Assembly (NCBI RefSeq): GCF_030687835.1
Contig: NZ_CP117449.1
Span: forward strand, 1,364,001-1,428,000
Length of the DNA: 64,000 bases
Source of the DNA: Pseudomonas hefeiensis
GTDB lineage: Bacteria; Pseudomonadota; Gammaproteobacteria; Pseudomonadales; Pseudomonadaceae
Direction: 5' to 3'
Shown here in pieces: positions 8,315 to 17,455 of the stretch. Made by a program: the position numbers and the translations under genes. Numbering within the stretch: the first letter of the stretch is position 1; each line of letters starts with the position of its first letter. The notes under the pieces are model-generated. The model searched no databases. It had not been told where the DNA came from and worked only from the letters and a program-made list of their open reading frames with translations.

Positions 8315-9802
8315 ATGCCTGACTCATCGCAACTTGTTATTGGCGCCGACCTTGCCGGCCAACCCATCGCCCAGGCCATGCGTCTGGCCAACCGTCATGG
8401 TCTGGTGGCCGGTGCCACCGGCACCGGCAAGACCGTTACCTTGCAACGCCTGGCCGAGACGTTCAGTGATGCCGGCGTGGCGGTATTCGCCGCAGACATC
8501 AAGGGTGACCTGTGCGGCCTCGGTGCCGCCGGCAATCCCCAGGGCAAGGTTGCCGAACGTATCGCCGGCATGTCCTGGCTTGGCCACAAACCTCAGGCTT
8601 ATCCGGTGACCTTGTGGGATATCCATGGCAAATCCGGTCATCCGCTGCGCACCACCCTGAGTGAAATGGGCCCGCTGTTGCTCGGCAGCCTGTTGGAACT
8701 CACCGACAGCCAGCAATCGGCGTTGTACGCGGCCTTCAAGGTCGCCGACCGCGAAGGTCTGTTGCTGCTGGATCTCAAAGACTTGAAGGCGTTGCTCAAT
8801 CACCTCAGGGACAACCCCGAGCTGCTGGGGGACGACGCCGCTTTGATGACCACCGGCTCCAGCCAGGCTTTGCTGCGGCGCTTGGCCACATTAGAGCAAC
8901 AAGGCGCGGATGCGTTGTTCGGTGAGCCGGCCTTGCAGCTTGAGGACATCCTGCAACCGGCCAGCGACGGCCGCGGTCGCATCCATTTGCTGGATGCCAG
9001 CCGCCTGGTTCATGAAGCACCAAAAGTCTACGCAACGTTCCTGCTCTGGCTGCTGGCCGAGTTGTTCGAGCAATTGCCCGAGCGCGGCGACGCGGACAAA
9101 CCACTGCTGGCGCTGTTCTTCGATGAGGCCCATCTGCTCTTTGCCGATACCCCCAAGGCGTTGCAAGAGCGGCTGGAACAAGTCGTGCGGCTGATTCGCT
9201 CCAAGGGCGTGGGGGTGTACTTCGTGACCCAGTCGCCAGGAGACTTGCCGGACGACGTGCTGGCGCAGTTGGGGTTGCGAATCCAGCATGGGCTGCGGGC
9301 CTTCACCACCAAGGAGCAGAAATCCCTGCGGGCGGTGGCGGACGGTTTCCGGCCCAACCCGCAATTCGATGCCTTGGCGGTGCTCACCGAACTGGGTATT
9401 GGCGAAGCCCTGGTGGGCACCTTGCAGGAAAAGGGCACGCCGGAGATGGTCCAACGAGTGCTGGTGGCGCCGCCTCAGTCGCGGATCGGACCGTTGACCG
9501 AAGCCGAACGTGCCGGGTTGATTGCCGGTTCGCCGTTGCAGGGGCGCTATGAAAAACCCATCGATCGCGAATCGGCTTATGAAGTACTGATGGGGCGCAA
9601 GGGCTTGGAGCCGCAAGCCGAAGAGGCACAAAGCACAGCGACCGCTGAAGAACCGAGCTTCACTGACAAGGCCGGGGAATTTCTCGGTACAGCGGCCGGC
9701 CAGGCATTGAAGTCGGCGATGCGCCAGGCCGCCAATCAGTTGGGACGGCAACTGGTGCGCGGGTTGATGGGGTCGTTGCTGGGGAGCAAAAAGCGCCGGT
9801 AG
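8315..9802 (+). CDS. HerA-like helicase / DUF853 (YjgR-type) ATPase
   Basis: This 495-residue P-loop ATPase of the DUF853 group is related to HerA/FtsK DNA translocases. Walker A is GATGTGKTVTLQ near residue 31, and Walker B is ALFFDEAHLLF near 270. A sensor-like VYFVTQSPGDLPDDVLAQLG follows. The C terminus is Ala/Gln-rich, then basic (GSKKRR). ATG at 8315 is preferred over an upstream in-frame ATG at 8282 because the family begins close to MPDSSQLVIG. It stands alone, with no NurA-type nuclease nearby, so a paired end-resection role is not supported here. The physiological function of this family is not settled. Confidence 0.85.
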   Translation: MPDSSQLVIGADLAGQPIAQAMRLANRHGLVAGATGTGKTVTLQRLAETFSDAGVAVFAADIKGDLCGLGAAGNPQGKVAERIAGMSWLGHKPQAYPVTLWDIHGKSGHPLRTTLSEMGPLLLGSLLELTDSQQSALYAAFKVADREGLLLLDLKDLKALLNHLRDNPELLGDDAALMTTGSSQALLRRLATLEQQGADALFGEPALQLEDILQPASDGRGRIHLLDASRLVHEAPKVYATFLLWLLAELFEQLPERGDADKPLLALFFDEAHLLFADTPKALQERLEQVVRLIRSKGVGVYFVTQSPGDLPDDVLAQLGLRIQHGLRAFTTKEQKSLRAVADGFRPNPQFDALAVLTELGIGEALVGTLQEKGTPEMVQRVLVAPPQSRIGPLTEAERAGLIAGSPLQGRYEKPIDRESAYEVLMGRKGLEPQAEEAQSTATAEEPSFTDKAGEFLGTAAGQALKSAMRQAANQLGRQLVRGLMGSLLGSKKRR

Positions 9803-9820
9803 TGTTAAGACCGGGTTGCT

Positions 9821-9921
9821 GCCTTCGCGAGCAAGCCCGCTCCCACAGTGGTTTTGCGCTAAACACATATTTTGTGTCCGCCGCGTATCCATTGTGGGAG
9901 CGGGCTTGCTCGCGAAGGCGG
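9821..9921. repeat. REP pair (BIME)
   Basis: Inverted copies of CTTCGCGAGCAAGCCCGCTC and GAGCGGGCTTGCTCGCGAAG lie between the convergent HerA-like and dciA genes and could form a transcription-blocking hairpin. Confidence 0.9.
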
Positions 9922-9948
9922 TCTATCATCCAACAGAGATATTCAGAT

Positions 9949-10404
9949 TCAATCCTTGGGCCGCCCATGCGCTGCCAACCGCTCCAGCGCCGCCCGCAGG
10001 TTGGGGTCGGTGATGCCATCCGCGGTGGCCTGGATGGTGGCGGCTGCATCGGTGGACAAATCCAGCGTGTGCCCCTTGACGGCGACCTGTACCGTGGGCG
10101 GTTGTACCTTGAACAGAATCCGCGTCAGGCCGGTAAACTCCTCGAAGTCCTGCAGTTGCCGTAGCAGGCGCTTTTGCTGATAGCGCAGGCGCGTGGCCCA
10201 GTGACCGTCCGTGACGATCAGCAGCAGGCTGCCTTCGCGCCAGGACGCCACGTGGCAATGCTCGCGAGCGGCAGGCTGTAATTGGCTGTCCAGCAGGCGC
10301 TGCAAGTGACCCAGTCGTTTGGCGTGGCCGAAGATGGCTTTCAGCGGTTTGGCTTCGCGCAGCAGAACGGCGGGAACCTTGGCTGGAAGAGGGCGAAAGG
10401 CCAT
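9949..10404 (-). CDS. dciA: DciA-type helicase loader (DUF721)
   Basis: This 151-residue protein of the DUF721 family starts MAFRPLPAKVPAVLLREAKP. DciA is the ancestral bacterial loader of the DnaB replicative helicase, used where DnaC/DnaI are absent, as in Pseudomonas. The N-terminal half holds the DUF721 (KH-like) domain with HCHVASWREGSLLLIVTDGH. The C-terminal half is a less ordered tail. It diverges from secA, the same arrangement as in P. aeruginosa. ATG at 10404 is chosen; a TTG at 10419 gives five extra residues, but neither has a strong ribosome site. The identification rests on family features and synteny. Confidence 0.85.
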   Translation of the reverse strand: MAFRPLPAKVPAVLLREAKPLKAIFGHAKRLGHLQRLLDSQLQPAAREHCHVASWREGSLLLIVTDGHWATRLRYQQKRLLRQLQDFEEFTGLTRILFKVQPPTVQVAVKGHTLDLSTDAAATIQATADGITDPNLRAALERLAAHGRPKD

Positions 10405-10711
10405 GAACGAATACCGCAAGTGACAGGGACGCCATGGTAGCAGAAAGCGCCAGGTGCGCCGCGACCGCTCGCCAGGGGCGACCTTACCCGCACAATCAAT
10501 GAATAACTTCTCTCGTTTGTGGGTTGAAGTTCCCGTAAAAGCCCTTATTTTAGGGAGGCCCCGTCACAGCGCTGTGCCAGCATCGTGGAATAACGCCACT
10601 TTCCTCACCATCGTTTCCGGGTAGAATGCTCGTTCGCATGCGGCCATGAGGGCTGCACGGGCGACTCACGGGGCCGCCCTCCATCCCTTTAGTGTGGAAG
10701 ATCCTGCCGAT
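10405..10711. other. dciA-secA divergent intergenic region
   Basis: This region of about 300 bp carries the divergent promoters of dciA and secA. No SecM-like secretion-monitor peptide is evident upstream of secA. No other gene or clear repeat is seen. Confidence 0.5.
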
Positions 10712-13447
10712 ATGTTTGCGCCTTTGTTAAAGAAACTTTTTGGAAGCAAGAACGAGCGTGAAGTCAAACGCATGCTCAAGACGGTACAGATCGTCAATGC
10801 CTTCGAAGAGCAAATGGTGGCCCTTTCGGACGATCAGTTACGCGCCAAGACTGCCGAATTCAAGGAGCGCATCGCCAAGGGGGAAACCCTTGACCAGCTC
10901 CTGCCCGAAGCCTTTGCGGTTGCCCGTGAAGCCGGCAAGCGGGTGATGGGCATGCGCCACTTCGACGTTCAGTTGATCGGCGGCATGACCTTGCACGAAG
11001 GCAAGATTGCCGAAATGCGTACCGGTGAGGGCAAGACCCTGGTGGCAACACTGGCGGTCTACCTCAACGCACTGTCCGGCAAGGGCGTGCATGTGGTGAC
11101 GGTCAACGACTACCTGGCCCGCCGCGACGCCAACTGGATGCGCCCGTTGTATGAATTCCTCGGCCTGACGGTCGGCGTGGTCACGCCGTTCCAGCCGCCG
11201 GAAGAAAAGCGCGCCGCCTACGCGTCGGACATCACCTACGGCACCAACAACGAATTCGGTTTCGACTACCTGCGCGACAACATGGCGTTCAGCCTGGAAG
11301 AGAAGTTCCAGCGCGAACTCAATTTTTCGGTAATCGACGAAGTCGACTCCATTCTCATCGACGAAGCCCGTACCCCGCTGATCATTTCCGGTCAGGCCGA
11401 GGACAGTTCCAAGCTGTACATCGAGATCAACAAGCTGATCCCGCAGCTGGAACTTCACGTCGAAGAAGTCGAGGGTGAAGTGACCAAGGCCGGCCACTAC
11501 ACGGTCGACGAGAAGACCCGTCAGGTCGAGCTCAACGAAGCCGGTCACCAGTTCATCGAAGAAATGCTTACCCGTGTCGGCCTGCTGGCCGAAGGCGAGA
11601 GCCTGTACTCGGCCCATAACCTGGGCCTGCTGACCCACGTCTATGCCGGCCTGCGTGCCCACAAGCTGTTCCATCGCAATGTCGAGTACATCGTCCAGGA
11701 CGGCCAGGTCGTGCTGGTGGATGAACATACCGGCCGGACCATGCCGGGCCGTCGTCTGTCCGAAGGCCTGCACCAGGCCATCGAAGCCAAGGAAGGTCTG
11801 AACATCCAGGCTGAGAGCCAGACCCTGGCCTCGACCACCTTCCAGAACTACTTCCGCCTGTACAACAAGCTGTCCGGCATGACCGGCACCGCCGACACCG
11901 AAGCGTTCGAGTTCCATCAGATCTACGGCCTGCAAGTGATGGTGATCCCGCCTAACAAGCCGCTGGCCCGTAAAGACTACAACGACCTGGTGTTCCTCAC
12001 CGCCGATGAGAAGTACGCGGCGATCATCGCCGACATCAAGGAATGCATGGCCCAGGGCCGTCCGATCCTGGTGGGTACCGCCACGATCGAAACCTCCGAG
12101 CACATGTCCGCCCTGCTCAACAAGGAAGGTATCGAGCACAAGGTCCTTAACGCCAAGTTCCACGAAAAGGAAGCCGAGATCATCGCCCAGGCGGGTCGCC
12201 CAGGTGCGCTGACCATTGCCACCAACATGGCCGGCCGTGGTACCGACATCCTGTTGGGCGGCAACTGGGAAGTGGAAGTCGCCTCCCTGGAAAACCCGAC
12301 GCCCGAGCAAATCGCACAGATCAAGGCCGACTGGCAGAAGCGTCATCAGCAGGTGCTCGAGTCCGGCGGTTTGCAGGTGATCGCTTCCGAGCGTCACGAA
12401 TCGCGCCGTATCGACAACCAGTTGCGTGGCCGTGCCGGTCGTCAGGGCGATGCCGGTTCCAGCCGCTTCTATCTGTCGCTGGAAGATAGCCTGATGCGTA
12501 TCTTCGCCTCTGATCGGGTGAAGAACTTCATGAAGGCTTTGGGCATGCAGCCTGGCGAAGCGATCGAACACCGGATGGTCACCAACGCCATCGAGAAAGC
12601 CCAGCGCAAGGTCGAGGGCCGCAACTTCGATATCCGTAAGCAATTGCTGGAGTTCGACGACGTCAACAACGAACAGCGTAAAGTGATTTATCACATGCGT
12701 AACAGTTTGTTGGCCGCCGACAACATTGGCGAAACCATCGCCGATTTCCGCCAGGACGTGCTCAACGCAACCATCAGCGCCCACATTCCTCCGCAGTCGC
12801 TGCCTGAGCAGTGGGATGTCGCCGGTCTGGAGGCTGCCTTGCAGAGCGACTTCGGCGTGGCGTTGCCGATCCAGCAATGGCTGGACGAAGACGATCACCT
12901 GTACGAAGAAACCCTGCGCGAGAAGCTGCTGGCCGAACTGATCGCCGCGTACAACGAGAAGGAAGACCAGGCCGGCGAAGAAGCGCTGCGCTCCTTCGAG
13001 AAGCAGATCGTGCTGCGGGTGCTGGACGACCTGTGGAAAGACCATCTGTCGACCATGGATCACTTGCGCCACGGTATCCACTTGCGTGGTTACGCCCAGA
13101 AGAACCCCAAGCAGGAATACAAGCGCGAGTCCTTCACGCTATTCTCCGAGCTGCTGGATTCGATCAAGCGCGACTCGATCCGCGTGTTGTCCCACGTTCA
13201 GGTTCGCCGCGAAGACCCGGTCGAAGAAGAGGCCCGTCTGCGACAGGAAGCCGAAGCCTTGGCCGCGCGCATGCAGTTCGAGCACGCCCAGGCCCCAGGC
13301 CTGGAAGTTGCCCAGGAGGAGGGCGCCGAGGTGGATGTTGCCCTGGCGACCGCGCCGGTACGCAACGAGCAGAAGCTGGGCCGCAACGAACTGTGCTATT
13401 GCGGTTCGGGCAAGAAATACAAGCATTGTCACGGGCAGATTCAGTAA
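10712..13447 (+). CDS. secA: Preprotein translocase ATPase SecA
   Basis: This 911-residue motor drives unfolded preproteins through SecYEG. The N-terminal DEAD-type nucleotide domain has Walker [12 protein letters not shown] (near residue 102) and the [17 protein letters not shown]alker B segment. The preprotein-binding domain follows, then NBD2 with [16 protein letters not shown] and [17 protein letters not shown]. The helical scaffold comes next, and the C terminus is a zinc-binding [14 protein letters not shown] tail that contacts SecB and phospholipid. ATG at 10712 ([17 protein letters not shown]) is the conserved start; the longer frame upstream adds non-conserved residues. It is followed by its own terminator. 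Confidence 0.98.
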   Translation: MFAPLLKKLFGSKNEREVKRMLKTVQIVNAFEEQMVALSDDQLRAKTAEFKERIAKGETLDQLLPEAFAVAREAGKRVMGMRHFDVQLIGGMTLHEGKIAEMRTGEGKTLVATLAVYLNALSGKGVHVVTVNDYLARRDANWMRPLYEFLGLTVGVVTPFQPPEEKRAAYASDITYGTNNEFGFDYLRDNMAFSLEEKFQRELNFSVIDEVDSILIDEARTPLIISGQAEDSSKLYIEINKLIPQLELHVEEVEGEVTKAGHYTVDEKTRQVELNEAGHQFIEEMLTRVGLLAEGESLYSAHNLGLLTHVYAGLRAHKLFHRNVEYIVQDGQVVLVDEHTGRTMPGRRLSEGLHQAIEAKEGLNIQAESQTLASTTFQNYFRLYNKLSGMTGTADTEAFEFHQIYGLQVMVIPPNKPLARKDYNDLVFLTADEKYAAIIADIKECMAQGRPILVGTATIETSEHMSALLNKEGIEHKVLNAKFHEKEAEIIAQAGRPGALTIATNMAGRGTDILLGGNWEVEVASLENPTPEQIAQIKADWQKRHQQVLESGGLQVIASERHESRRIDNQLRGRAGRQGDAGSSRFYLSLEDSLMRIFASDRVKNFMKALGMQPGEAIEHRMVTNAIEKAQRKVEGRNFDIRKQLLEFDDVNNEQRKVIYHMRNSLLAADNIGETIADFRQDVLNATISAHIPPQSLPEQWDVAGLEAALQSDFGVALPIQQWLDEDDHLYEETLREKLLAELIAAYNEKEDQAGEEALRSFEKQIVLRVLDDLWKDHLSTMDHLRHGIHLRGYAQKNPKQEYKRESFTLFSELLDSIKRDSIRVLSHVQVRREDPVEEEARLRQEAEALAARMQFEHAQAPGLEVAQEEGAEVDVALATAPVRNEQKLGRNELCYCGSGKKYKHCHGQIQ

Positions 13448-13474
13448 CACCCGTTTCAAACGCTGAACGACCCG

Positions 13475-13510
13475 CGCCGCGACAGGCCTTCCGCCGTCGC
13501 GGCGTTTTGC
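13475..13510 (+). terminator. Intrinsic terminator downstream of secA
   Basis: A stem CGCCGCGAC/GTCGCGGCG with a 12-nt loop is followed by a short GTTTTG tract. Confidence 0.7.
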
Positions 13511-13569
13511 CATTTGTTTTGTCGTCTCAATGAAGACGGCTTCGATTACATCTATTTAGGAGCGCATTC

Positions 13570-14787
13570 ATGGCTGTTGGTCTTGGTCCGTTGCCAACGT
13601 TGCACCCGGTTGCCGGTTTTGAACTCGGTATCGCCTCGGCGGGCATCAAGCGCCCTGGGCGCAAGGATGTCGTGGTCATGCGTTGCGCCGAAGGTTCGAC
13701 GGTTGCCGGCGTGTTTACCCTCAACGCCTTTTGCGCGGCCCCCGTCATCCTGGCCAAGCAACGTGTCCAGGGTTCGGTGCGTTACCTGCTGACCAACACC
13801 GGAAACGCCAACGCCGGCACCGGTGCCCCAGGCCTGGTCGCCGCCGAGCGCACTTGCGCCAAACTGGCCGAACTGGCCGGCGTTGACGCCAGCCAGGTGC
13901 TGCCGTACTCCACCGGTGTGATCGGCGAACCGTTGCCGGTCGAGAAGATCGAAGGCGCCTTGCAGGCCGCTCTGGATGACCTGTCGGAAAACAACTGGGC
14001 CGCTGCCGCTACCGGCATCATGACCACCGACACGCTGCCCAAAGGGGCCAGTCGTCAATTCCAGCACGATGGCGTGACTGTCACCGTCACCGGCATCAGC
14101 AAAGGCGCCGGCATGATTCGTCCGAACATGGCGACTATGCTCGGCTACATCGCCACTGACGCCAAAGTCTCCCGGCAGGTGCTGCAGGACCTGATGCTCG
14201 ATGGCGCCAACAAGTCGTTCAACCGCATCACCATTGACGGCGACACCTCCACCAACGACTGCTGCATGCTGATCGCCACCGGCAAGGCTGACCTGCCGGA
14301 AATTACCGAAGCCAGTGGTGCGCTGTTCACCGCCCTCAAACAGGCCGTGTTCGACGTGTGCATGGAGGTGGCCCAGGCCATCGTCCGTGACGGTGAAGGC
14401 GCGACCAAGTTCGTGACCGTGCAGGTCAACGGTGGCGGCAACCATCAGGAATGCCTGGATGTCGGCTACACCGTGGCGCATTCGCCCCTGATCAAGACCG
14501 CGCTGTTCGCCTCCGACCCGAACTGGGGCCGGATCCTCGCCGCCGTCGGCCGTGCCGGTGTGCCGGAGCTGGACGTGAGCAAGATCGATGTGTTCCTTGG
14601 CGAAGTCTGCATCGCCAGCCAAGGCGCACGCGCCGCTACCTACACCGAAGCCCAGGGCGCGGCGGTGATGCAGCAGGAAGAAATCACCATTCGTATCGAG
14701 CTGGGGCGTGGTGATTGCAGCGAAACGATCTGGACTACCGACCTGTCCCACGAGTATGTGAAGATTAACGCTGAGTATCGGACTTAA
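13570..14787 (+). CDS. argJ: Bifunctional ornithine acetyltransferase / N-acetylglutamate synthase
   Basis: This 405-residue ArgJ recycles the acetyl group from N-acetylornithine to glutamate in arginine biosynthesis; bifunctional forms also use acetyl-CoA. The substrate motif [13 protein letters not shown] is present. So is the autocleavage site, [18 protein letters not shown], where the Ala-Thr bond is cut to expose the catalytic N-terminal Thr of the beta chain. The C-terminal segment [15 protein letters not shown] is conserved. The start follows TTTAGGAGCGCATTC. It lies between secA and a glutathione transferase, as in P. aeruginosa. Confidence 0.97.
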   Translation: MAVGLGPLPTLHPVAGFELGIASAGIKRPGRKDVVVMRCAEGSTVAGVFTLNAFCAAPVILAKQRVQGSVRYLLTNTGNANAGTGAPGLVAAERTCAKLAELAGVDASQVLPYSTGVIGEPLPVEKIEGALQAALDDLSENNWAAAATGIMTTDTLPKGASRQFQHDGVTVTVTGISKGAGMIRPNMATMLGYIATDAKVSRQVLQDLMLDGANKSFNRITIDGDTSTNDCCMLIATGKADLPEITEASGALFTALKQAVFDVCMEVAQAIVRDGEGATKFVTVQVNGGGNHQECLDVGYTVAHSPLIKTALFASDPNWGRILAAVGRAGVPELDVSKIDVFLGEVCIASQGARAATYTEAQGAAVMQQEEITIRIELGRGDCSETIWTTDLSHEYVKINAEYRT

Positions 14788-14807
14788 CCGGCTCGGGACC
14801 GAGTTGC

Positions 14808-14891
14808 TGCCATCGCGAGCAGGCTCGCTCCCACACTGGATCTGCGGCGTTCACAGAACCCCTGTGGGAGCGGGCTTGCTCGCGATGGCGC
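14808..14891. repeat. REP pair (BIME)
   Basis: Inverted REP units TCGCGAGCAGGCTCGCTCCC and GGGAGCGGGCTTGCTCGCGA lie between argJ and the glutathione transferase gene, 40 bp before its start. Confidence 0.9.
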
Positions 14892-14929
14892 CAGTACAGA
14901 CACCCAAAAACCACAAGAAAGGAATCCAC

Positions 14930-15562
14930 ATGAGCCTGCACCTGATCATCGGCGACAAACACCTCTCCTCCTGGTCCCTGCGCGGTGCGCTGGCCCTGGC
15001 GTTGACCGGTGCAAAGTACACCGAGGAACTGGTCAGGCTCGACCAGCCCGACACCCGCGAGAAACTGCTCAAGTATTCAGCCACGGCCAAGGTCCCGTTG
15101 CTCAAGACCGAGTTTGGCGTGATCGCCGACTCCCTGGCGATTGCCGAATACCTGGCCGAACAGTTCCCGGATGCCGGCCTCTGGCCCAGGGACGTAGCCG
15201 CCCGGGCTCAGGCGCGTTCGGCCTGTGCACAAATGCACAGCGGTTTTTTTGCCATTCGCAGCAACATGCCATTTGACCTGGCCCGCGATGCGCCGCTGGT
15301 GCCCATGCCGGCTGACGTCCTGGCGGAAATCCAGCGGATGCTGGCGCTGTGGGCCGAATGCCGTGCGGCGGCCACTGAATCCGGGCCATACCTGTTTGGC
15401 CGCTTGAGCCTGGCCGACGTGTTTTTCGCGCCGGTGGCGGTGCGCTTGCGCACCTATCAGGTGGAGTTGCCCGAGGTCGATGCGGCCTATGTCGAAACTA
15501 TCTATCAATGGCCGGCGTTCAAGGCGTGGCAACAGGCCGGTCTGGAGGAAACAGCGCGGTGA
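14930..15562 (+). CDS. Glutathione S-transferase family protein
   Basis: This 210-residue soluble protein has an N-terminal thioredoxin-fold GST domain beginning MSLHLIIGDKHLSSWSLRGA, where the Ser of SSWS is in the glutathione-activating position. The typical cis-Pro/ESxAI-like segment KVPLLKTEFGVIADSLAIAE follows, and then an all-helical C-terminal domain. ATG at 14930 has AAGGAA upstream. It is translationally coupled by a 4-base GTGA overlap to the MutT/ThiE fusion. The substrate is unknown; oxidant detoxification is the family expectation. Confidence 0.9.
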   Translation: MSLHLIIGDKHLSSWSLRGALALALTGAKYTEELVRLDQPDTREKLLKYSATAKVPLLKTEFGVIADSLAIAEYLAEQFPDAGLWPRDVAARAQARSACAQMHSGFFAIRSNMPFDLARDAPLVPMPADVLAEIQRMLALWAECRAAATESGPYLFGRLSLADVFFAPVAVRLRTYQVELPEVDAAYVETIYQWPAFKAWQQAGLEETAR

Positions 15563-16503
15563 AACGAGTTCATGTAGCGGCGGCGGTCATTCGTGACGCT
15601 GCCGGCAAAATCCTGATCGCCCGGCGGGCCGATACTCAGCACCAGGGCGGCCTTTGGGAGTTTCCCGGTGGCAAGGTCGAGGCGGATGAGTCCGTCGAGA
15701 CCGCCCTGGCCCGAGAGCTTCATGAAGAACTGGGCATTGTGGTCAGTACGGCCCGGCCATTGATCAAGGTGCGCCACGATTATCCGGATAAACAGGTACT
15801 GCTGGATGTCTGGGAAGTCTCAGCATTCACTGGCCAGCCCCATGGTGCCGAAGGACAACCGCTGGCCTGGGTCACGAGCCGTGAGCTTTTGAACCATGAG
15901 TTTCCGGCGGCCAACCAGCCGATCGTCGCAGCGGCTCGTTTACCCGGCGAATATTTGATTACCCCTGAAGGCCTCGAAACGCCGCAGCTGCTGCGCGGCA
16001 TGCAAAAGGCTATCGCGGGTGGGATCAAACTGCTCCAGTTGCGCGCGCCCAACGGCTACGACCCGAAGTATCGCGATCTGGCGGTGGATGCGGCAGGTTT
16101 GTGCGCCGGCAAGGCCCAGTTGATGCTCAAGGGGCCTTTTGAATGGCTGGGGGATTTCCCTTCCGCCGGCTGGCACATTACCGCCGCGCAATTGCGCAAG
16201 CATGCCGCAGCCGGTCGTCCTTTTGGCAAAGACCGTTGGTTGGCCGCCTCCTGCCACAGCGCCGAAGAGCTGTCCCTGGCGCAGCAGATGGACGTGGACT
16301 TCGTGACGCTCTCGCCGGTACAACCGACCCAGACTCATCCCGAGGCCCAGCCGCTGGGTTGGGAAGAGGCTTCGCGGTTGATTGAGGGCTTCGACAGGCC
16401 GGTGTATCTGTTGGGCGGAGTGGGGCCTGACGAACGGCAAAAAGCCTGGAAAGCCGGGGCGCAGGGTGTGGCGGGGATTCGGGCGTTTTGGCCTGAGGCT
16501 TGA
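15559..16503 (+). CDS. mutT: MutT Nudix hydrolase fused to a ThiE-like domain
   Basis: This 314-residue protein starts at GTG 15559, overlapping the upstream stop. The Nudix box is complete in GGKVEADESVETALARELHE plus the following ELGI (residues about 37-60). It supports 8-oxo-dGTP hydrolysis to prevent A-to-C transversions. From about residue 135 there is a thiamine-phosphate-synthase-like barrel (GIKLLQLRAPNGYDPKYRDL ... VYLLGGVGPDERQKAWKAGA). Its role in this gammaproteobacterial MutT fusion is unknown; a regulatory or thiamine-pyrophosphate-hydrolysing role has been suggested for related proteins. The last codons coincide with the first unit of the tandem repeat array at 16495. Confidence 0.92.
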   Translation: MKRVHVAAAVIRDAAGKILIARRADTQHQGGLWEFPGGKVEADESVETALARELHEELGIVVSTARPLIKVRHDYPDKQVLLDVWEVSAFTGQPHGAEGQPLAWVTSRELLNHEFPAANQPIVAAARLPGEYLITPEGLETPQLLRGMQKAIAGGIKLLQLRAPNGYDPKYRDLAVDAAGLCAGKAQLMLKGPFEWLGDFPSAGWHITAAQLRKHAAAGRPFGKDRWLAASCHSAEELSLAQQMDVDFVTLSPVQPTQTHPEAQPLGWEEASRLIEGFDRPVYLLGGVGPDERQKAWKAGAQGVAGIRAFWPEA

Positions 16504-16846
16504 TTGGGTGGGGTGGCTACCGGCCCCTTCGCGAGCAAGCCCGCTCCCACATGGAATCTGCGATGGACAAAAATTCTGTGCCTGGCAGAAATTCACTGTG
16601 GGAGGCTTGATTGGGTGGGGTGGCTGCCGGCCGGCCCCTTCGCGAGCAAGCCCGCTCCCACATGGAATCTGCGATGGACAAAAATTCTGTGCTGGCAGAA
16701 GTTCACTGTGGGAGGCTTGATTGGGTGGGGTGGCTGCCGGCCGGCCCCTTCGCGAGCAAGCCCGCTCCCACATGGAATCTGCGATGGACAAAACTTCTGT
16801 GCCTGGCAGAGATCCACTGTGGGAGCGGGCTTGCTCGCGAAGACGG
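16495..16846. repeat. Tandem array of about 108-bp REP-containing units
   Basis: Three head-to-tail units begin at GAGGCTTGATTGGGTGGGG (16495, 16602 and 16712; spacings 107 and 110 bp). Each contains one CTTCGCGAGCAAGCCCGCTC REP and a conserved ATGGAATCTGCGATGGACAA stretch. The last unit ends in an inverted REP (GGGAGCGGGCTTGCTCGCGA). The first unit starts inside the final three codons of mutT. There is no gene in this 370-bp gap. Confidence 0.9.
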
Positions 16847-16871
16847 CCTGACAGGCGATAAATTTCTCTGC

Positions 16872-17453
16872 TCAGTCCCCAGGCTTGGCAGCCGCCACCC
16901 ACAGCACCTCCGCCACCCCTTGTCGCCGGGCAATGACCCGCGCGGCGACGAACAACAGATCCGACAACCGATTGATATACGCCAGCCCCGGCCCGGCCAA
17001 CGGCTCGACGGCGTTCAACTGCTGGCAACGGCGTTCGGCGCTACGGGCCAGGCTGCGGCAGACGTGGGCCTGGGCGATCAGTGTCGAGCCGCCGGGCAGG
17101 ATGAAATTCTCCAGCGGTCCCACTTCTTCGTTCCATGCATCGATTGCTGCTTCCAGGCGCTCGACTTCCAGCACGTTCAAGGCCTGATAAGCTGGCATCG
17201 CCAGTTCACCGCCCAGGTCGAACAGCCGGTGCTGACAAGGCGCCAGGACCTCGATCAGCTCCTGTAGCGCCGGATATTCAGCGGCCTCTACCGTGAGGCT
17301 GGCGAGCAACAATCCCAACTGACTGTTGAGCGTGTCCACCTCGCCAATGGCTTCGACCCGTGGATGGTCCTTGGCTACGCGGCGACCATCTCCCAACCCT
17401 GTTTCACCTTTGTCGCCGGTGCGGGTGTAAATCTTCGACAGGCGAAAACCCAT
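16872..17453 (-). CDS. Cob(I)alamin adenosyltransferase, PduO type
   Basis: This 193-residue ATP:cob(I)alamin adenosyltransferase makes adenosylcobalamin. The N-terminal ATP-binding signature is visible as KIYTRTGDKGETGLGDGRRV. The later helices carry FILPGGS and CRSLARSAERRC, which hold the family's conserved Arg and Ser/Asn positions. It starts 2 bp after the stop of the histidine kinase, so it is probably co-transcribed with it. No cobalamin riboswitch is seen upstream, as expected inside an operon. The last residues (VAAAKPGD) are normal. Confidence 0.92.
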   Translation of the reverse strand: MGFRLSKIYTRTGDKGETGLGDGRRVAKDHPRVEAIGEVDTLNSQLGLLLASLTVEAAEYPALQELIEVLAPCQHRLFDLGGELAMPAYQALNVLEVERLEAAIDAWNEEVGPLENFILPGGSTLIAQAHVCRSLARSAERRCQQLNAVEPLAGPGLAYINRLSDLLFVAARVIARRQGVAEVLWVAAAKPGD

Positions 17454-17455
17454 GT

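Noticed and set aside
10838..13081. 747-residue minus-strand open frame opposite secA
   Set aside because: secA is a full, conserved gene on the plus strand. The antisense frame is a product of high-GC codon bias and shows no family motifs.
16495..16846. CRISPR array or coding repeats
   Set aside because: The units are about 108 bp and nearly identical throughout; open frames across them are only read-through of REP sequence.
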